From NCBI GenBank assembly GCA_002255955.1, contig NKIM01000001.1, positions 1 through 64,000 of the forward strand: a stretch of DNA of 64,000 nucleotides, in the 5' to 3' direction. The notes beneath the pieces were generated by a model. That model had not been told where the DNA came from and ran no database searches. It worked only from the letters and a program-made list of their open reading frames with translations. Below are positions 36,363-44,384 of the stretch, piece after piece. This stretch comes from Burkholderiales bacterium PBB2. GTDB taxonomy: Bacteria; Pseudomonadota; Gammaproteobacteria; Burkholderiales; Burkholderiaceae_C. Each line of letters starts with the position of its first letter. Within the stretch, counting starts at the first letter, position 1. The position numbers and the translations under genes are program-made.

Positions 36363-38042
36363 ATGAGCATCAGCAGTAGCAGCAGCAGCGGCACGATTGC
36401 CAGCATTCCAGATCCCATTGCCGAGGGCCTGGCCCGGGGCTGGAAGGTGCGTGGCGGCCCGCATGGTGCCCTGCCCGAGCGCATTGACTGCGATGTCGCC
36501 ATCATCGGCAGCGGCGCTGGCGCCGGCATCACGGCCGAGATGCTGGCGCGCGCCGGCCTCCAGGTCTTGATCATCGAAGAAGGCCCGCTCAAGTCCAGCC
36601 GCGATTTCCGCCAGCGCGAATCCGACGCCTACACCCAGCTCTACCAGGAAGGCGGCGGCCGCAAGACCGCCGACCAGGCCATCCCGGTGCTGCAAGGCCG
36701 CTGCGTCGGCGGCAGCACCACGGTCAACTGGGCCGGCTCCTTCCGCACCCCAGCCGAAACCCTGGCCTTCTGGGGCGAGCGCTTCGGCCTGAGCACGCTG
36801 AGCTTCGAGGCCATGACCCCGTGGTTCGAGCAGGTGGAGAAGCGCCTGAACATCTCGCCTTGGCTGACCGAAGCCAACGCCAACAACCAGGTGCTGCGCC
36901 GCGGCCTGGAGAAGATCGGCATCCCCGCGCCCACGATCAATCGCAATGTCAAAGGCTGCTGGAACCTGGGCTCCTGCGGCCTGGGCTGCCCGACCAATGC
37001 CAAGCAGTCCATGCTGGTGACCACCATCCCGGCCGCCCTGGACCTGGGCGCCACTTTGCTGGTGCAGACCCGAGCCGAGCGCTTTGAGCTGCAGAGCAAG
37101 CTGGGCAATAGCGATGAACGCGAGGCTGAAGCCCTGATCTGCCAGCCCATTGAGGCCGATGGCAGCCCGGCCGGCGCAGCGCTGCGCGTGCGCGCCCGGC
37201 ATTTCGTGGTGGCCGGCGGCGCCATCAACTCGCCCGCCCTGCTGCTGCGCTCGGACGCGCCCGACCCCTTCAATCTGCTGGGCCGGCGCACCTTTTTGCA
37301 CCCCACGGTCGCCAGCAGCAGCGTCATGCCCGAGGCGGTGAATGGCTGGGCCGGCGCGCCGCTGGCGGTCTACTCCGACCATTTCCTGGGCACCCAGCCC
37401 ATGGACGGGGTGATTGGCTACAAGCTCGAAACCGCGCCGGTGCACCCAGGCCTGATCCTGACCAATCTGGGCGGCATCGGCAGCGTTCTGGCCGAGCGTG
37501 CCCGCGCCCTGCCACAGACCGCCGTGCTGATCGGCCTGATGCGCGACGGCTTCCACCCCGATTCGATCGGCGGCAGCGTCAAGCTGCGCCGCGACGGCAG
37601 CCCGGCCCTGGACTACCCGGTCAACGCCTATCTGCTCGACGGTGCCCGCCGCGCCCACCTGACCATGGCCGAGGTGCAGTTCGCCGCCGGCGCGAAGAGC
37701 GTGCACCCGGTGCACGAGCTGGCGCAGGACTACCGCAGCTGGGCCGAGGCCAAGGCGGCCATCCAGGCCCTGCCCTACAAGCCCTTCATCACCGGCTTTG
37801 CCAGCGCCCATGTAATGGGCGGCTGCGGCATGGCGGCCGATGCCGCGCGCGGCGTGGTGCGGCCCGACGGCCAGCACTGGCAGCTGCGCAATGTCTCGGT
37901 GCACGACGGCTCGACCTTCCCCACCAGCATCGGCGCCAACCCGCAGATGACGGTCTACAGCCAGGCGGCGCGCATGACGGCCGGGCTGGCCCAGCGCCTG
38001 GGCGTGCGCGAGAACGGGCTGCTGGAAGCACCCGGCGTTTGA
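36363..38042 (+). CDS. GMC-family FAD-dependent oxidoreductase
   Basis: 559 aa from the ATG at 36363 (a TTG at 36357 is possible). The FAD-binding Rossmann motif is CDVAIIGSGAGAGITAEMLA. The GMC flavin loop GRCVGGSTTVNWAGSFRTP and the C-terminal motif GSTFPTSIGANPQMTVYSQA are present, with the catalytic His expected in ASAHVMGGCGMA or in the VHDGS region. The subgroup with a small Tat partner oxidises alcohols and passes electrons to the respiratory chain. With the adjacent ALDH it could complete an alcohol-to-acid route. It has no Tat signal of its own, which supports co-export. Confidence 0.92.
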   Translation: MSISSSSSSGTIASIPDPIAEGLARGWKVRGGPHGALPERIDCDVAIIGSGAGAGITAEMLARAGLQVLIIEEGPLKSSRDFRQRESDAYTQLYQEGGGRKTADQAIPVLQGRCVGGSTTVNWAGSFRTPAETLAFWGERFGLSTLSFEAMTPWFEQVEKRLNISPWLTEANANNQVLRRGLEKIGIPAPTINRNVKGCWNLGSCGLGCPTNAKQSMLVTTIPAALDLGATLLVQTRAERFELQSKLGNSDEREAEALICQPIEADGSPAGAALRVRARHFVVAGGAINSPALLLRSDAPDPFNLLGRRTFLHPTVASSSVMPEAVNGWAGAPLAVYSDHFLGTQPMDGVIGYKLETAPVHPGLILTNLGGIGSVLAERARALPQTAVLIGLMRDGFHPDSIGGSVKLRRDGSPALDYPVNAYLLDGARRAHLTMAEVQFAAGAKSVHPVHELAQDYRSWAEAKAAIQALPYKPFITGFASAHVMGGCGMAADAARGVVRPDGQHWQLRNVSVHDGSTFPTSIGANPQMTVYSQAARMTAGLAQRLGVRENGLLEAPGV

Positions 38043-38176
38043 AGCGACTCGGCCGCAGCCTCGGTGCGCAGGCCGTGCCGCGCAAGTCAGGCGCTAGGGG
38101 CTTGCCCGCTGGGACGGGCTGCTTGCCAGGGGTTTAATGCCGGCATTGCTTGCACGGCACCCCAGCCCTATTTCCG

Positions 38177-39790
38177 ATGCGAATTCCTGCCCTGACCCTT
38201 GCGCTGCTGCTCAGCGCAGCCTGCACCCTGCCAGCCAAGGCCCAAAGCGCCCAGGTCGATGAGAGTGCCCTGCGCGCCCATCTGGCCCTGCTGTCCTCCG
38301 ATCTGTTCGAAGGCCGCGGCACCGGCCAGCGCGGCGGCGAGCTGACCGTGGCCTATCTGGAGACACAGGCGAAAGTGCTGGGTCTGCAACCAGCAGCGCC
38401 CGGCGGCAGTTATCGCCAGGCCGTGCGCCTGCTGGGCACGCGCACGCTGCAGGCGCAAAGCCAGCTGCAGATCGAAGGCGGCAAGACGGCAGCGCCGGTG
38501 CTGAAGTTCGGCGCCGACTGGGTCTACGGCAGCGGCAATGGCCAGGCACTCAATGTCGTGGCCGACGAGCTGGTGTTTGCGGGCTACGGCATCACGGCGC
38601 CCGAGGAGCGCTGGGACGATTTCAAGGGCCAGGACCTGCGCGGCAAGATCCTGATCGTGCTGGCCAACGACCCCTATCCCACCGAGGCCGAACCCGGCCG
38701 CTTTGCCGGCAAGGCGATGACGATTTACGGCCGCCGCGGCTACAAGTACGAGGAAGCCTTGCGCCGCGGTGCCAAGGGCGTGCTGGTGCTGCACACCGAG
38801 GCCTCAACGCTGAGCAGTTGGAGCGTGGTCAGCCAAGGCGCTTTCAGCGAGCAGTTCCAGCTCGACGGCGCCAGCCCGGGCCTGCCGCTGCAGGGCTGGA
38901 TCAGCGAGCCGGCCGCCCAGCAGCTGTTCCAGACCGCGGGCCTGGATCTGGATGCGCTGCGCGCCCAGGCTGAGACCCGTGAATTCCAGCCCGTGCCCCT
39001 GGGCCTGCGCCTGAAGGGTGAGCTGCATGCCGCCGTGCGGGGCCTGGAGCAGTTCAATGTGGCCGGCCTGGTGCCGGGCAGCGACCCCAAGCTCAAGGAC
39101 GAACTCGTCATCTACACCGCCCACTGGGACCACCTCGGCAAGATCCGCGGCAGCGACGGCCAGGAGCAGATCTTCAACGGCGCGGTGGACAACGCCTCGG
39201 GCACCGCCGCCCTGCTGGCCATGGCGCAGGCCGCCGTGCGCCAGCCCGCACGCCGCAGCCAGATGTTCCTCTGGGTGGCCGCCGAAGAGCAGGGCCTGCT
39301 GGGCAGCGCCTGGTACACCCAAGCGCCGCTCTGGCCCCTGGCCCGCACGGCTGCCAGCCTCAACCTCGACACCCTCAACTTCGTAGGCCGCACGCACGAC
39401 ATCGGCGCACACGGCGCAGAGCGCAGCGATCTGGGCGCGGTGGCGGCCCTGGTGGCCGGGCAAATGGGCCTGAGCATCGCGCCGCCGCGCGTCGACGTGG
39501 GTGGTTATTACTTCCGCAGCGACCACTTCAGCTTCGCCAAGGCCGGCGTGCCGGCCTTCTCGGTCAGCAGCGGCGGCCAGTACCTTGATGATTCGCCGGC
39601 CGTGGCCGAGAAGCGCCGCGCCTACGGCAAGCGCTACCACCAGCCCAGCGACCAGTACGACCCGAGCTGGGACCTCGCCGGCATGCGCGAGCAGGCGCAG
39701 TACACCCTGCGCCTGGGCCGCACGCTGGCCGACGCCGACGCCATGCCGGCCTGGCGTGCGGGCGACCCGTTTGCTGCGGTGAAGCGCTGA
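38177..39790 (+). CDS. Secreted M28 aminopeptidase-like protein with PA domain
   Basis: 537 aa with a signal peptide (LTLALLLSAACTLPAKAQS; a lipoprotein is possible through SAAC). A PA-like insert (GKILIVLANDPYPTE ... KGVLVLHTEAS) separates two parts. Zinc ligands are visible in order: His in YTAHWDHLG, Asp in NGAVDNASGTAA, Glu-Glu in WVAAEEQGLLGS, Asp in SLNLDTLN, and the final His in YYFRSDHFSFAKAGVPAFS. This is the complete two-zinc M28 site. It is an extracytoplasmic peptidase, probably aminopeptidase. Confidence 0.93.
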   Translation: MRIPALTLALLLSAACTLPAKAQSAQVDESALRAHLALLSSDLFEGRGTGQRGGELTVAYLETQAKVLGLQPAAPGGSYRQAVRLLGTRTLQAQSQLQIEGGKTAAPVLKFGADWVYGSGNGQALNVVADELVFAGYGITAPEERWDDFKGQDLRGKILIVLANDPYPTEAEPGRFAGKAMTIYGRRGYKYEEALRRGAKGVLVLHTEASTLSSWSVVSQGAFSEQFQLDGASPGLPLQGWISEPAAQQLFQTAGLDLDALRAQAETREFQPVPLGLRLKGELHAAVRGLEQFNVAGLVPGSDPKLKDELVIYTAHWDHLGKIRGSDGQEQIFNGAVDNASGTAALLAMAQAAVRQPARRSQMFLWVAAEEQGLLGSAWYTQAPLWPLARTAASLNLDTLNFVGRTHDIGAHGAERSDLGAVAALVAGQMGLSIAPPRVDVGGYYFRSDHFSFAKAGVPAFSVSSGGQYLDDSPAVAEKRRAYGKRYHQPSDQYDPSWDLAGMREQAQYTLRLGRTLADADAMPAWRAGDPFAAVKR

Positions 39791-39796
39791 CACATC

Positions 39797-40114
39797 GTGG
39801 AGACGCCCGAGCGCCTGAGCCTCACCCAGGGCCTGCTGCTGACCCTGTTCGCGATGCTCAGCCTGCTGATGTTGGGCGCGGCGCTGTTTGCCTGGCGACT
39901 GCGCTGTGAGGGCTTTGGCTGCATGGGCGTCGGCATCGTGTGGATGGCCTGGGCGGTGTTGGCGGCGGTCTGCCTGCTGCTGGGTCTCAGCCTGCAATCC
40001 TTGCTGAAAGCGCGTTTGGCCGCAGGCGCACAGCGCCTGCTGCGCCTGACACTCTGGGCCGAGGGCGGGCTGACGCTGGGCCTGCTGATCTACTGGATGC
40101 TGCGCGGCCACTGA
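39797..40114 (+). CDS. Small inner-membrane protein, unknown function
   Basis: 105 aa from a GTG start 6 bp after the M28 stop. It has three hydrophobic segments (LTQGLLLTLFAMLSLLMLGAAL, VWMAWAVLAAVCLLLGLSL, GLTLGLLIYWMLRG) and one Cys pair (RCEGFGCMG). I do not recognise a family. Tight spacing suggests co-transcription with the peptidase. A later start at 39854 (MLSLLM) is possible but would remove part of TM1. Confidence 0.6.
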   Translation: METPERLSLTQGLLLTLFAMLSLLMLGAALFAWRLRCEGFGCMGVGIVWMAWAVLAAVCLLLGLSLQSLLKARLAAGAQRLLRLTLWAEGGLTLGLLIYWMLRGH

Positions 40115-40156
40115 AGCGTCATCCAGGCGAGGCCGGCCAGCGGCTACCATCTCGGG

Positions 40157-40795
40157 ATGTCTCTTGCTTCCACGGCCGGTCTGGCCCTGTCTTCGCTGGC
40201 GCGCCTGATCACCGGCGCCCAGGGCCACTGGAAAGGCTGCCCGCCCATGGCGGAGCAGCGCATCTACTTCGCCAACCACCAAAGCCATTTCGATTGGGTG
40301 CTGATCTGGGCCGCGCTGCCGCGCGAGCTGCGCGCCCAAACCCGCCCGATTGCCGCCCGCGACTACTGGACCAGCAGCCCGCTCAAGGGCTGGCTGACCC
40401 GCGCGGTGTTCAACGCCATCTACGTCTCGCGCACCCGCAGCTCGCCCGATGAAGACCCGCTGGAGCCCCTGGTCGAGGCGCTGCGCAATGGCGACTCCCT
40501 GGTGATCTTTCCCGAGGGCACACGCTCCAACAAGGGCGAGCCCCAGGCCTTCAAGGCCGGGCTCTACCACCTGGCCGAGCAGTTCCCCGAGGTGCGCCTG
40601 ATCCCGACCTGGATCGACAACGTGCAGCGCGTCATGCCCAAGGGCGAGGTGGTGCCGGTGCCGATTCTCTGCACCGTCACTTTCGGCGCGCCGATCCAGC
40701 TGCAGGTCGAGGAAGACAAGCGCGCCTTTCTGGACCGCGCACGCGCGGCTGTGCTGGCCTGCCGGCCGGGTTGCGGCGAAGGCGGGGGCGCATGA
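40157..40795 (+). CDS. 1-acyl-glycerol-3-phosphate acyltransferase (PlsC-like)
   Basis: 212 aa. The acyltransferase HX4D motif is NHQSHFDW and the lysophosphatidate-binding motif is FPEGTRSNKGE, followed by LIPTWIDNVQRVMPKGE. It acylates lysophosphatidic acid to phosphatidic acid at the inner membrane, although the short N-terminus lacks an obvious TM helix. Its stop overlaps the start of the CdsA-like gene (ATGA), so the product phosphatidate is made and activated by one operon. Confidence 0.92.
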   Translation: MSLASTAGLALSSLARLITGAQGHWKGCPPMAEQRIYFANHQSHFDWVLIWAALPRELRAQTRPIAARDYWTSSPLKGWLTRAVFNAIYVSRTRSSPDEDPLEPLVEALRNGDSLVIFPEGTRSNKGEPQAFKAGLYHLAEQFPEVRLIPTWIDNVQRVMPKGEVVPVPILCTVTFGAPIQLQVEEDKRAFLDRARAAVLACRPGCGEGGGA

Positions 40796-41856
40796 TGAAC
40801 CCGATCCAATGGCTCAAATCGCTGGACAGCAGCGGCCAGGTGGCCCTGCTCTTCGTGATCCTGTTCGGGGCCCTGATGCTGCTCAGCCTGGCCAGCTTTG
40901 TGATGCAGCTGCGCGCCCGCCACCGCGGCCTCAGCCAGGACGATGACCGCCCGGGCGAGGCGGACAGCCACCTCGACTCCACCCTCTGGGGCGGCGCGCC
41001 ACTGACCCTGGCGCCGCGCCGCCGCGGCCTGCGCCATGAGCTCGGCTTCCTCTGGGGTGGCGCCTGCGTGTTCTGGGCGGCCTGGATCTCGGGGCCGGTG
41101 GGCGCCACCCTGCTGTTCGGCGTGCTCTCGTTTCTGGCCCTGCGCGAGTTCATCACCCTGATGCACACCCGGCGCGCCGACCACCGCGGCCTGATTCTGG
41201 CCTTTTTCATCATCCTGCCGCTGCAGTACACGCTGACGGGGCTGCGCCAGTTCGATCTGTTCTCGGTGCTGATTCCGGTTTACGCCTTTCTGGCCATCCC
41301 GGTGGTCAGCGCCCTAGCAGACGACCCGGCGCGCTTCCTGGAACGTAACGCCAAGATCCAGTGGGGCATCATGGTCTGCGTCTACGGCCTGTCGCATGCG
41401 CCGGCCCTGCTGTTGCTGGACTTTCCCGGCTACCGGGGCCGCGGCGCCTTTTTGCTGTTCTTCCTGGTGATGGTGGTCAGCTGCGGCCAGCTGGCCCAGC
41501 TGGTGGCCAGCCGGCGCCTACGCCGCCGCCCGGTGGCGCGGCGCATCAGCCGCAGCTTCTCGATGCGCGCCTGGTGGATCGGCACCCTGACCGCCGCCTT
41601 GGTCGGCGCCCTGCTCTACTGGGCCACGCCTTTCAAGGTGGGCCAAGCCCTGGTCATGGCCTTCATCGCCGCCGGGGCTGGCAGCTTTGGCACCCTGGTC
41701 ATGAAAGCGCTGAAGCGCGACGCCGGCGTGCGCTACTGGGGCAACCGCAGCTCCATCACCGGCGCGGTGGGCCTGCTTGACCGCATCGCCGTGCTCTGCT
41801 TCGCCGCGCCCGTGTTCTTCCACTCGGTGCGCTGGTATTTCAAGCTCGCACTGTGA
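40792..41856 (+). CDS. Phosphatidate cytidylyltransferase (CdsA-like)
   Basis: 354 aa with about eight hydrophobic segments. The C-terminal signature region reads LVMKALKRDAGVRYWGNR followed by GLLDRIAVLCFAAPVFFH, the CdsA pattern (KR..G.K.. then GG.LDR). It converts phosphatidate plus CTP to CDP-diacylglycerol. It overlaps the plsC-like gene by 4 bp and is itself overlapped by the GFA gene. The canonical GG before LDR is replaced by VG, so activity is likely but the subgroup is non-standard. Confidence 0.9.
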   Translation: MMNPIQWLKSLDSSGQVALLFVILFGALMLLSLASFVMQLRARHRGLSQDDDRPGEADSHLDSTLWGGAPLTLAPRRRGLRHELGFLWGGACVFWAAWISGPVGATLLFGVLSFLALREFITLMHTRRADHRGLILAFFIILPLQYTLTGLRQFDLFSVLIPVYAFLAIPVVSALADDPARFLERNAKIQWGIMVCVYGLSHAPALLLLDFPGYRGRGAFLLFFLVMVVSCGQLAQLVASRRLRRRPVARRISRSFSMRAWWIGTLTAALVGALLYWATPFKVGQALVMAFIAAGAGSFGTLVMKALKRDAGVRYWGNRSSITGAVGLLDRIAVLCFAAPVFFHSVRWYFKLAL

Positions 41857-42308
41857 TGAGCAAGCCCGAGCCGCCCTCGCCCGTGTCGCCCTCACCCATG
41901 TCGCCCTACCTCGCCAGCTGCCTGTGCGGCGCCGTCGCGCTGGAGATCCACGGCGGCATCCACGCCATCATCCACTGCCACTGCTCGCGCTGCCGCAAGT
42001 CCAGCGGCAGCGCCTACGCCACCAACGGCTTCATCCGCCGCAGCGGCCTGCGCATCACCCACGGTGAAGCCCAGGTGCGCAGCTACGAAGTCAAGCCCGG
42101 ACGGCTGCGCCACTTTTGCGGCGTCTGCGCCTCGCCGCTGTTCAGCAGCAACCGGGACGACCCGGAGCGGTTGCGCATGCGCCTGGGCATCCTGGATTCC
42201 GACATCCTTGAGCGCCCCCTCTCGCACAACTTCGTCAGCTCGCGGGCCTGCTGGGACGATCTGGACGCCCAGCTGCCACGTTACGACGGCAGCGAGCCCG
42301 GGCGCTGA
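41856..42308 (+). CDS. GFA/CENP-V family zinc protein
   Basis: 150 aa from the ATG at 41856 (a GTG at 41853 is also possible). Zinc ligands are clear: SCLCGAVALEI, HCHCSRCRKSSGSAYATN and FCGVCASPLFSS. The fold is the Mss4-like beta sandwich of glutathione-dependent formaldehyde-activating enzymes, but most such proteins have no proven formaldehyde activity. The start overlaps the CdsA-like stop by 1 nt. Confidence 0.9.
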   Translation: MSKPEPPSPVSPSPMSPYLASCLCGAVALEIHGGIHAIIHCHCSRCRKSSGSAYATNGFIRRSGLRITHGEAQVRSYEVKPGRLRHFCGVCASPLFSSNRDDPERLRMRLGILDSDILERPLSHNFVSSRACWDDLDAQLPRYDGSEPGR

Positions 42309-42545
42309 AGGCCGGCGCGCGCGCCTCTGGCTGACGCAGGACTCATCGGTTACGCTGCAGCGCGGCGGCCACGGCATGGCGGCCATGTCGAACGGAGCTG
42401 GCCGATTTCGCGCGCGAGCTGGAGGTCCATCTGCGCGAGCGCGGCGAGCTGCAGCGCTGGGAAACCGAGCTGGGCGAGAAGCCCTGAAAGCCGCTGAGCC
42501 AGCATGGAGGCACGCGAAAGCCGCGACAGCTGCGACACTTGGCGC
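42309..42545 (+). other. Gap before ruvC, possible gene remnant
   Basis: 237 bp. Codons ending at the TGA at 42485-42487 read ELADFARELEVHLRERGELQ followed by RWETELGEKP, an amphipathic, coding-like peptide, but the frame upstream has no start codon. It may be the 3' remnant of a lost gene or chance. Nothing else is seen. Confidence 0.3.
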
Positions 42546-43094
42546 ATGAGAATTCTTGGCATTGACCCCGGCTTGCAGACCACCGGTTTCGGCATCATCG
42601 ATGCCGATGGCCCGCGCCTGAGCTATATCGCCAGCGGCACCATCAAGACCAGCGCCGTGGCGGCCGGTGATCTGCCGGCACGGCTGAAGATCATCTTTGA
42701 CGGAGTGCGCGAGGTCTGCGCCCGCTACCAGCCGCAGTGCGCAGCGGTCGAAATCGTGTTCGTCAACGTCAACCCGCAGTCCACGCTCTTGCTGGGCCAG
42801 GCGCGCGGCGCGGCCATCACCGGCCTGGTGGCGGGCGATCTGCCGGTGGCGGAATACACCGCGCTGCAGATGAAAAAAGCCATCGTCGGCAACGGTCACG
42901 CCAAGAAGGAGCAGGTGCAGCACATGGTGCAGCGCCTGCTGAACCTGCCCGGCGAGCCGGGCAAGGACGCGGCCGACGCCCTGGGCCTGGCCATCATGCA
43001 CGCCCACGCCAGCGTCAGCTTCGCGGCCATGAGCCGCAGCACCACGCTGCAGCGGCGCCAGCACGCGCAGTTCAAGGGGAGCAGGACGTATTGA
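42546..43094 (+). CDS. ruvC: Holliday-junction endonuclease RuvC
   Basis: 182 aa. Catalytic acidic residues are in [18 protein letters not shown] (Asp7), [12 protein letters not shown] and the C-terminal [15 protein letters not shown]. It resolves four-way junctions with RuvAB; ruvA and ruvB are not adjacent here. The ATG at 42546 matches the family start, with the longer frame discarded. A GTGA-rich inverted repeat follows the stop. Confidence 0.96.
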   Translation: MRILGIDPGLQTTGFGIIDADGPRLSYIASGTIKTSAVAAGDLPARLKIIFDGVREVCARYQPQCAAVEIVFVNVNPQSTLLLGQARGAAITGLVAGDLPVAEYTALQMKKAIVGNGHAKKEQVQHMVQRLLNLPGEPGKDAADALGLAIMHAHASVSFAAMSRSTTLQRRQHAQFKGSRTY

Positions 43095-43104
43095 TTGGAG
43101 CCTT

Positions 43105-43175
43105 GGGTGAACGAGTGAACAGGTGAATGGGTGAAGTAGCGGGCGCCCACCTGTTCACCCATTCACCTAACATCA
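43105..43175. repeat. GTGA-rich repeats ending in a 15-bp perfect inverted repeat
   Basis: Units of about 10 bp (GGGTGAACGA, GTGAACAG, GTGAATGG, GTGAAGTA) run from 43105. AGGTGAATGGGTGAA (43121-43135) is repeated inverted as TTCACCCATTCACCT (43154-43168) with an 18-bp spacer. The hairpin could terminate ruvC transcription. Similar GTGAACAGGTGA units recur at 51388. Confidence 0.8.
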
Positions 43176-43205
43176 CCTCTCCGCCCCCACCGAAAGCCCC
43201 CACCC

Positions 43206-43820
43206 ATGTTCGGCATCGCAGACTACGGCGCTTTTGTCGCCGCCATCCTGGTGTTTCTGTTGATCCCCGGTCCGGGCAATCTGGCCCTGATCACCTCGAC
43301 CAGCAAGGGCGGCCTGCGCGGCGGCATTGCCGCGTCCGCCGGCATCGTTGCCGGGGACCAGGTGCTGCTGTGGCTGGCGGTGGCCGGTGTGGCGGCCTTG
43401 CTGGCGGCCTACCCGACCGCTTTTGCCGCCGTGCAATGGCTGGGCGCCGGCTATCTGGCCTGGCTGGGCCTGAAGATGCTGCGCGCCAAGCCGGGCGCGG
43501 CACCGATCCTGAACATCCGGCCGCGCCAGTACTTCCAGCAGGCCTTTTTCATCACCCTGCTCAATCCCAAGGCCATCGTCTTCTACATGGCCTTCTTCCC
43601 GCTGTTTGTGGACCCGGCGCAAAAGCCGGGCCTGCACACCTTCGCGGCCATGGCCGCCACCATCGCCGTGCTGGGCTTCAGCTACGGCGTGGTGGCCAGC
43701 CTGCTGACCCAGCACCTGGCGGCACGCATGCGCGCCAACCCCAGCATCGCCCGCTGGCTGGAAAAGCTGGCGGGGCTGATGCTGTTGGGCTTCGGGCTGC
43801 GATTGGCGCTCAGCCGCTGA
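43206..43820 (+). CDS. LysE/RhtB-family exporter
   Basis: 204 aa with about six TM segments. The family motif LVFLLIPGPGNLALITSTSK and the mid-protein FFITLLNPKAIVFYMAFFPL are present. It is an inner-membrane efflux carrier for amino acids or related compounds. It is preceded by its own gap after ruvC and converges with, and overlaps by 11 bp, the PEP-CTERM gene on the other strand. Confidence 0.92.
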   Translation: MFGIADYGAFVAAILVFLLIPGPGNLALITSTSKGGLRGGIAASAGIVAGDQVLLWLAVAGVAALLAAYPTAFAAVQWLGAGYLAWLGLKMLRAKPGAAPILNIRPRQYFQQAFFITLLNPKAIVFYMAFFPLFVDPAQKPGLHTFAAMAATIAVLGFSYGVVASLLTQHLAARMRANPSIARWLEKLAGLMLLGFGLRLALSR

Positions 43821-44322
43821 AACCCACACGGCGGCGGCGGCTCAGACCCGCCAGCATGGCCAGACCGGCCAAGCCCAGGGTCCCGCGGGCCGGCTCGGGC
43901 ACGGCGCTGACGGTCAAGTCACCCAGGCTGTCCTGACCGTTGGCGTTGTAGGTGAAGCCGCTGCTGCCGAAGAAGGATTGCAGCTGCAGCGTGGCGCCCG
44001 GCGTGGCGAAGCCGCTGAAGCCGGCATTCGGGCCCAGCAGTTGGCCGCCCTCGAACTGAGCGTAGGGGTCGATGGCCTGGGCCAGCTGGAAGGTCTGGCC
44101 GAGGAAGGTGAGGCTCAGGCTGCTCAGGGCCACGGTGCCGTCCGGGCCGGCCAGGGCGGCGGCTGCATCGTCAAAGCTGAACTGGCCGCTGAGCTGCTGA
44201 CCCAGCTGCGGGCCGAAGCTGACCGTGCCGCTGAAGTTGAAGGTGGCGGCTTGGGCGGCCAGGGCGCCGGTGAGCAAGGCCAGGGCGGCGGCGCCGCGGG
44301 TCAGGGTGTGCAAGAACTTCAT
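43810..44322 (-). CDS. PEP-CTERM sorting-domain protein
   Basis: 170 aa. The start at 44322 gives a signal peptide (GAAALALLTGALAAQAA). The mature region reads FNFSGTVSFGPQLGQQLSGQ, a common beta-type domain of these proteins. The sorting signal is VPEPARGTLGLAGLAMLAGL followed by SRRRRVGFSG. It is exported and presumably exosortase-processed. It lies 62 bp downstream of the ExeM-like nuclease in the same direction, so they may be co-transcribed. Confidence 0.9.
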   Translation of the reverse strand: MKFLHTLTRGAAALALLTGALAAQAATFNFSGTVSFGPQLGQQLSGQFSFDDAAAALAGPDGTVALSSLSLTFLGQTFQLAQAIDPYAQFEGGQLLGPNAGFSGFATPGATLQLQSFFGSSGFTYNANGQDSLGDLTVSAVPEPARGTLGLAGLAMLAGLSRRRRVGFSG

Positions 44323-44384
44323 GGTCTGGAATTCCCAAAAAAGTGAAGCGATGCGCGAGGGCGGCAAGCCCTCGCACCTTGGCA

